A DNA stretch of 64,000 nt from an uncultured Clostridia bacterium (GTDB lineage Bacteria; Bacillota; Clostridia; Christensenellales; Borkfalkiaceae): assembly GCA_944328665.1 (NCBI GenBank), contig CALVHS010000029.1, positions 1 through 64,000 on the forward strand, read 5' to 3'. The notes beneath the pieces are model-generated. The model saw only the letters and a program-made list of their open reading frames with translations. It made no database searches and was not told the DNA's origin. The first letter of the stretch is position 1, and each line of letters opens with the position of its first letter. Positions 60,973-64,000 of the stretch are shown here, in pieces. Position numbers and translations under genes: made by a program.

Positions 60973-61827
60973 GTGAGATTTTCACTTCCGGAAATGGGGG
61001 AGACCATTCACGGAGATGGTTTTTTTACAAACCCCGGCGGCAAGGGAGCAAATCAAGCCGTCGCAGCGGCACGGGCCGGAGCAAAAACGTATTTTTGCGG
61101 GCTTGTGGGAGAAGATCTATACGGCGATACACTTGCCGACGAGCTCAAAAACAGCAACGTGGATATAAGTTTGCTCGGCAGGGTACGAGGCTGTTCCAGA
61201 GGCGTGGCGGTGATCACCGTCGTACAGGGAGACAACTGTATCGTGCTTGACGGCGGGGCAAATATGCGGGTCGCAGAGAAAAATGTTGACGAGTACCTGA
61301 AAGAGGCGCATGGCGGCGATGTTTTGCTTATACAGCAAGAAATTCCTTCACAGACGGTTGTATATGCGCTTAAAAAGGGAAAGGAAAAGGGAATGCTTAC
61401 CCTTTTGAACCCTGCGCCTGCGCAAAATTTCAACAAAGAGGCGCTGCGATTTGCAGATATCGTTCTTCCCAACGAAACCGAAGCGGCGGAGCTTTCGGGC
61501 GGAGCAGGATATAGCGAAGCGGCGGAAAGACTTGCGGAAAACGGGTGCACGGTGATCGTTACGCTCGGCGCGCAGGGGTGTTATATTTTCACGGACGGGC
61601 TGGGGGCGGGCATGGCGTGCCCTAAGGTGAAGGCGGCGGATACCACCGCCGCGGGAGATACTTTTTGCGGTTATCTTGCGGCGCGTTTAGCCGAAGGGCG
61701 GCCGCTCGAAAAAGCGGTGGATGATGCGTTGGCGGCGGCGTCGCTTGCCGTTACGCGCCGCGGCGCTCAAAAATCGATCCCGTTCGCGAGTGAAGTGGAG
61801 CAATTCAAATCACAACCGGCCGAATAA
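60973..61827 (+). pseudogene. rbsK: Ribokinase (PfkB family), N-terminus missing
   Basis: From GTG 60973 the frame gives 284 residues that begin at the equivalent of residue ~20 of a normal ribokinase. PGGKGANQAVAAARAG, LIQQEIP, NPAPAQ, LPNETEAAELSG and the catalytic DTTAAGDTFCGY are intact. The first beta strand and the GSxNxD sugar-binding motif are absent, and a TAA (60967-60969) sits just upstream in frame. Without that Asp, substrate binding should fail, so I call it a 5-prime-truncated gene, possibly by rearrangement. The upstream DNA also changes base composition near here. A minority view is a short functional variant. Confidence 0.72.
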
Positions 61828-61841
61828 TAAGGATGCAAGAC

Positions 61842-61880
61842 AAAGAGCCATGAAAAACAATGCGTTTTTCATGGCTCTTT
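61842..61880. terminator. Bidirectional terminator
   Basis: AAAGAGCCATGAAAAA (61842-61857), loop CAATGCG, TTTTTCATGGCTCTTT (61865-61880). Serves the ribokinase remnant and, from the other side, the lipoprotein pair. Confidence 0.85.
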
Positions 61881-61966
61881 TATCGGGATGTAGGCAGGGC
61901 TCTTCGAGTTACGGCAAGACATTGATAAGTTATATGCCGTCTTATAGAAACCTCAAAGTCATAATT

Positions 61967-62431
61967 CTATCTGTATCTATAAATTATCTCTCCTATGCTG
62001 TAATTTGCGTCCTTCGCAATTTCCGCATAGTAGGGTAAAACTATAATATCATCCGTAACGGGGTCACCGTCGTTTATTTTATTGCGATAGAACAGCGGAT
62101 AAAGTTTACCTCCATCCTGCAAAACCTCGCCAAACTCCATTTCATCGGACGAGCAGCACCGGATGACAAATACCAGCAAATCATTTTGTTCAAAATAGCT
62201 TTCCGTATAAGGGAAGTCGAAATCGTATTGCGAATAATCCTTATAATAGGTAAAGAGTTCGGCTTTATTATATCCGAATGAAAAATTATCTATATCGTCA
62301 TAATCAAAATCCACTTGTTTGACATTAAGGCCGCTTGAAACATAATCTTTGTATGGATCTTGCGCGCAACCTGTAAATACAGTCAATATGCTGAGCAGCA
62401 GCAGAATAAATGACATAATAATTTTTTTCAT
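61967..62431 (-). CDS. Small lipoprotein, unknown
   Basis: 154 aa. Signal peptide with lipobox VFTGC, then a Tyr/Asp-rich soluble part (VDFDYDDIDNFSFGYNK; YYKDYSQYDFDFPYTESYF). No domain recognised. ATG 62431 after AGAGGAGAAGTATCGT. Second gene of a two-gene unit with the lipoprotein 21 bases upstream; codon use is AT-rich compared with the rest of the window. Confidence 0.8.
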   Translation of the reverse strand: MKKIIMSFILLLLSILTVFTGCAQDPYKDYVSSGLNVKQVDFDYDDIDNFSFGYNKAELFTYYKDYSQYDFDFPYTESYFEQNDLLVFVIRCCSSDEMEFGEVLQDGGKLYPLFYRNKINDGDPVTDDIIVLPYYAEIAKDANYSIGEIIYRYR

Positions 62432-62452
62432 ACGATACTTCTCCTCTTTGTT

Positions 62453-62971
62453 TTATTGCTCGATAAATTCTGCTGTGTCTATCTCTATTTTGTCCATTTT
62501 TACCAACAAACAGCCCTGCGCGGGCATTGCCGCATCACCGACCCCGTTCCTCTTTTCGATTTCGACTAAAACACTCACTTTTTTCCCTTCGATGGCGATC
62601 TTTTTCAAGCTATAATCCCGCCCCGGATATATTTCGGGATGAATATACAAAAGCAACATTTCATTTGTAAAATCGACGACAAAAGAATCCCTTTGAAAAA
62701 TTTCGTCAAATGCTGTGCTGTCGACAATAATAAAAGTTCGAGTTAGAGGAGCTGTTTCATCATAAATATATCTTTCTGATTGCTCATCGTTCTCATCATA
62801 GTTTTCGTTCAGATAATACGCCTTTACGCGATTTTCCCGGAGAAAATCATTAAGAAGCCACAGTTCAGCATCATTGAACAATTCTGCATTAAATGTATCG
62901 CCACACCCCGCCGCGCCGAGCAAACAGCACGTTAAGATAACGGTACACATAATGCGCATAAACTTTTTCAT
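62453..62971 (-). CDS. Small lipoprotein, unknown
   Basis: 172 aa. Signal peptide and lipobox LGAAGC, then an acidic, Tyr- and Asn-rich domain (RVKAYYLNENYDENDE) ending in predicted strands (KKIAIEGKKVSVLVEIEKR). It is of similar size and character to the following gene, possibly a distant paralogue, but the sequences do not align obviously. ATG 62971 after GAAGGTATAAT. Confidence 0.8.
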   Translation of the reverse strand: MKKFMRIMCTVILTCCLLGAAGCGDTFNAELFNDAELWLLNDFLRENRVKAYYLNENYDENDEQSERYIYDETAPLTRTFIIVDSTAFDEIFQRDSFVVDFTNEMLLLYIHPEIYPGRDYSLKKIAIEGKKVSVLVEIEKRNGVGDAAMPAQGCLLVKMDKIEIDTAEFIEQ

Positions 62972-63026
62972 ATTATACCTTCAATTATTAAACGCCGCAA
63001 CTTAACGTTTTACTCATGTCATAGCG

Positions 63027-63055
63027 ATTATATTACAAGAACGGATAGATTGCAA
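63027..63055 (-). promoter_or_regulatory. Promoter of the lipoprotein pair
   Basis: Minus-strand TTGCAA (63050-63055), 17 bases, TATAAT (63027-63032). The rest of the 62972-63202 gap shows nothing I can name. Confidence 0.6.
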
Positions 63056-63202
63056 TACTCTTAACGATCTACACTGTTTGTAAAGGCATGCACGCGGATT
63101 GTCTATCTTAATTATACAGGATCCCGTGTTCTTTTTCAAGTCAATTTCTGATTTATGCCAACTGGTATCTTTTTAAGCATTGTCCTCCTCGTAAACAAGA
63201 AG

Positions 63203-63580
63203 TTATCTTCGGGTCCCGTCATCGTTAAACCTCTTTTTCAAAGCGGCTTCCGTTGGGAAAATAGAAGAGATTAAAACTATGACTTGAATCGCTACAAGAA
63301 TAAGTGTGACAATTCCTATTATGTTGTCATCGCTACAGTAAAACGGAATGTGTATGACAACAGATGGAACTAACATAATGAATCCAATCCTCCACCAAAG
63401 TTGTCCGCAATACTCGTGAGCGAATTTCCATGTATCCATATTTTTCATAGAACGAGCTGTTCTATATCCTATTACTCTATTTATCTGTTTAGGGCAATGC
63501 TTCCACATCATTCTTCCCACAACAAGCATTATGATAGGAATTATTAAATTGCAGATTAGCATAAGCCACCAAAACCACAT
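63203..63580 (-). CDS. SdpI family membrane protein
   Basis: 125 aa with three or four membrane segments. The VIGYRTARSMKNMDTWKFAHEY motif (split by eye) between the first and second helix is the SdpI/YhfL signature; SdpI of Bacillus protects against the SdpC toxin and recruits a repressor. No toxin gene is adjacent, and many members have other or unknown roles. Start ATG 63580 with GGAGGTAAG 7 bases upstream; a GTG 18 bases earlier lies within that site. The ribosome site overlaps the end of the DUF3795 gene. Confidence 0.82.
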   Translation of the reverse strand: MWFWWLMLICNLIIPIIMLVVGRMMWKHCPKQINRVIGYRTARSMKNMDTWKFAHEYCGQLWWRIGFIMLVPSVVIHIPFYCSDDNIIGIVTLILVAIQVIVLISSIFPTEAALKKRFNDDGTRR

Positions 63581-63588
63581 AAGAACTC

Positions 63589-63927
63589 TTACCTCCACAA
63601 CTTCAAGTTTTCCAAAGCCGATGGATTGTTTTCAAGAATCGCCCCAACAGTCGGGCAGGTTTCTAAATTTGAACAATCTCCGCAGGTGGAAACACCTTTA
63701 TTTAACGCACACTTCCGAATCCCGCACAGGCTATCGCAGAATACCGTTTTTGCCCCATTCATACGGCAGCCCTCGCAGTTAATATGTTCCGGCAGAATGG
63801 GGGCGTTGTTTAGCTCTGCCCACAGCTTCGCAGTTTTCTCCCGCAAAGCCTGATCGTCATTGACGGTCGCTATGTATGCGTCGCACTTTTCGCAGTCCAA
63901 TCCGCAGTATCCGATCATATCTTTCAT
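63589..63927 (-). CDS. DUF3795 cysteine-rich protein
   Basis: 112 aa. GYCGLDCEKCDAYIAT, CEGCRMNG, CDSLCGIRKCALNKG and CGDCSNLETCP give ten or more Cys in the spacing of DUF3795, a presumed metal-binding family of unknown role. ATG 63927 after AGGAGATAACCT. It is first of a two-gene unit with the SdpI-like gene. Confidence 0.85.
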   Translation of the reverse strand: MKDMIGYCGLDCEKCDAYIATVNDDQALREKTAKLWAELNNAPILPEHINCEGCRMNGAKTVFCDSLCGIRKCALNKGVSTCGDCSNLETCPTVGAILENNPSALENLKLWR

Positions 63928-64000
63928 AGGTTATCTCCTGTCAGTATTTTTTATCTATTATCCATGCCTAATAGTAGAATGGCTTCGGTCAAATTGCATT

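Overview
The window reads as chromosome of a GC-rich Bacillota, most likely a gut-type Clostridia (Christensenellales-like is my guess). Supporting signs are near-consensus sigma-A promoters (TTGACA, 17-base spacer, TATAAT), strong GGAGG ribosome sites, the Gram-positive ribosomal gene order (rpmG-secE-nusG-rplKA-rplJL, then S10-spc-alpha with secY-adk-map-KOW-infA-rpmJ), FabK as enoyl reductase, a clustered fab/acc operon, lipoprotein signal peptides and a perfect Gram-positive cre box. No rRNA, tRNA, IS element, phage gene or CRISPR array was found. The last 2-3 kb is visibly AT-richer than the rest.

Layout. 1-5.2 kb: tail of a carbohydrate ABC operon (two permeases) with two lipoproteins, a putative TIM-barrel glycosidase and a phosphodiester-glycosidase (NAGPA-type) protein. 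5.2-8.8 kb: XRE regulator divergent from a SipW-type signal peptidase, then 1.6 kb without genes holding an unassigned terminator-ended segment and a four-copy composite repeat array, then a flavodoxin-like gene. 8.9-16 kb: DrrAB-type ABC exporter, cysK, a DeoR regulator, and an operon of an HTH-like protein, cysE and a short alanyl-tRNA synthetase. 16-19.1 kb: a three-part glycosyltransferase/HAD fusion. 19.2-29.9 kb: secB-like and fabZ, then fabH-acpP-fabK-fabD-fabG-fabF-accB-accC-accD-accA-degV, a nearly complete type II fatty acid synthesis set ending in a fatty-acid-binding DegV protein. 30-31.2 kb: flavodiiron protein. 31.4-51.4 kb: ribosomal protein, secretion and transcription genes in four blocks, each with its own promoter or leader. 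51.5-56.3 kb: cyclophilin-like lipoprotein, uracil permease plus upp, a DUF4250 protein and an anion permease. 56.4-60.9 kb: cre-controlled hexuronate operon uxaB-uxaA-uxaC. 61-64 kb: an N-terminally truncated ribokinase, then two small lipoproteins, an SdpI-family protein and a DUF3795 protein in AT-rich DNA.

How the parts fit: uptake and hydrolysis of complex sugars and uronic acids under catabolite control; cysteine synthesis from serine (cysE, cysK, on separate transcripts); fatty acid synthesis and capture in one long operon; and the translation and secretion machinery with leader-based control ahead of rplK, rplJ and possibly rpsJ. The most unusual items are the repeat array with covarying hairpins, a short AlaRS translationally coupled to cysE, a DeoR gene whose conserved N-terminus has no standard start codon, a SecB-like chaperone in front of fabZ, and an attenuator-like leader before rpsJ.
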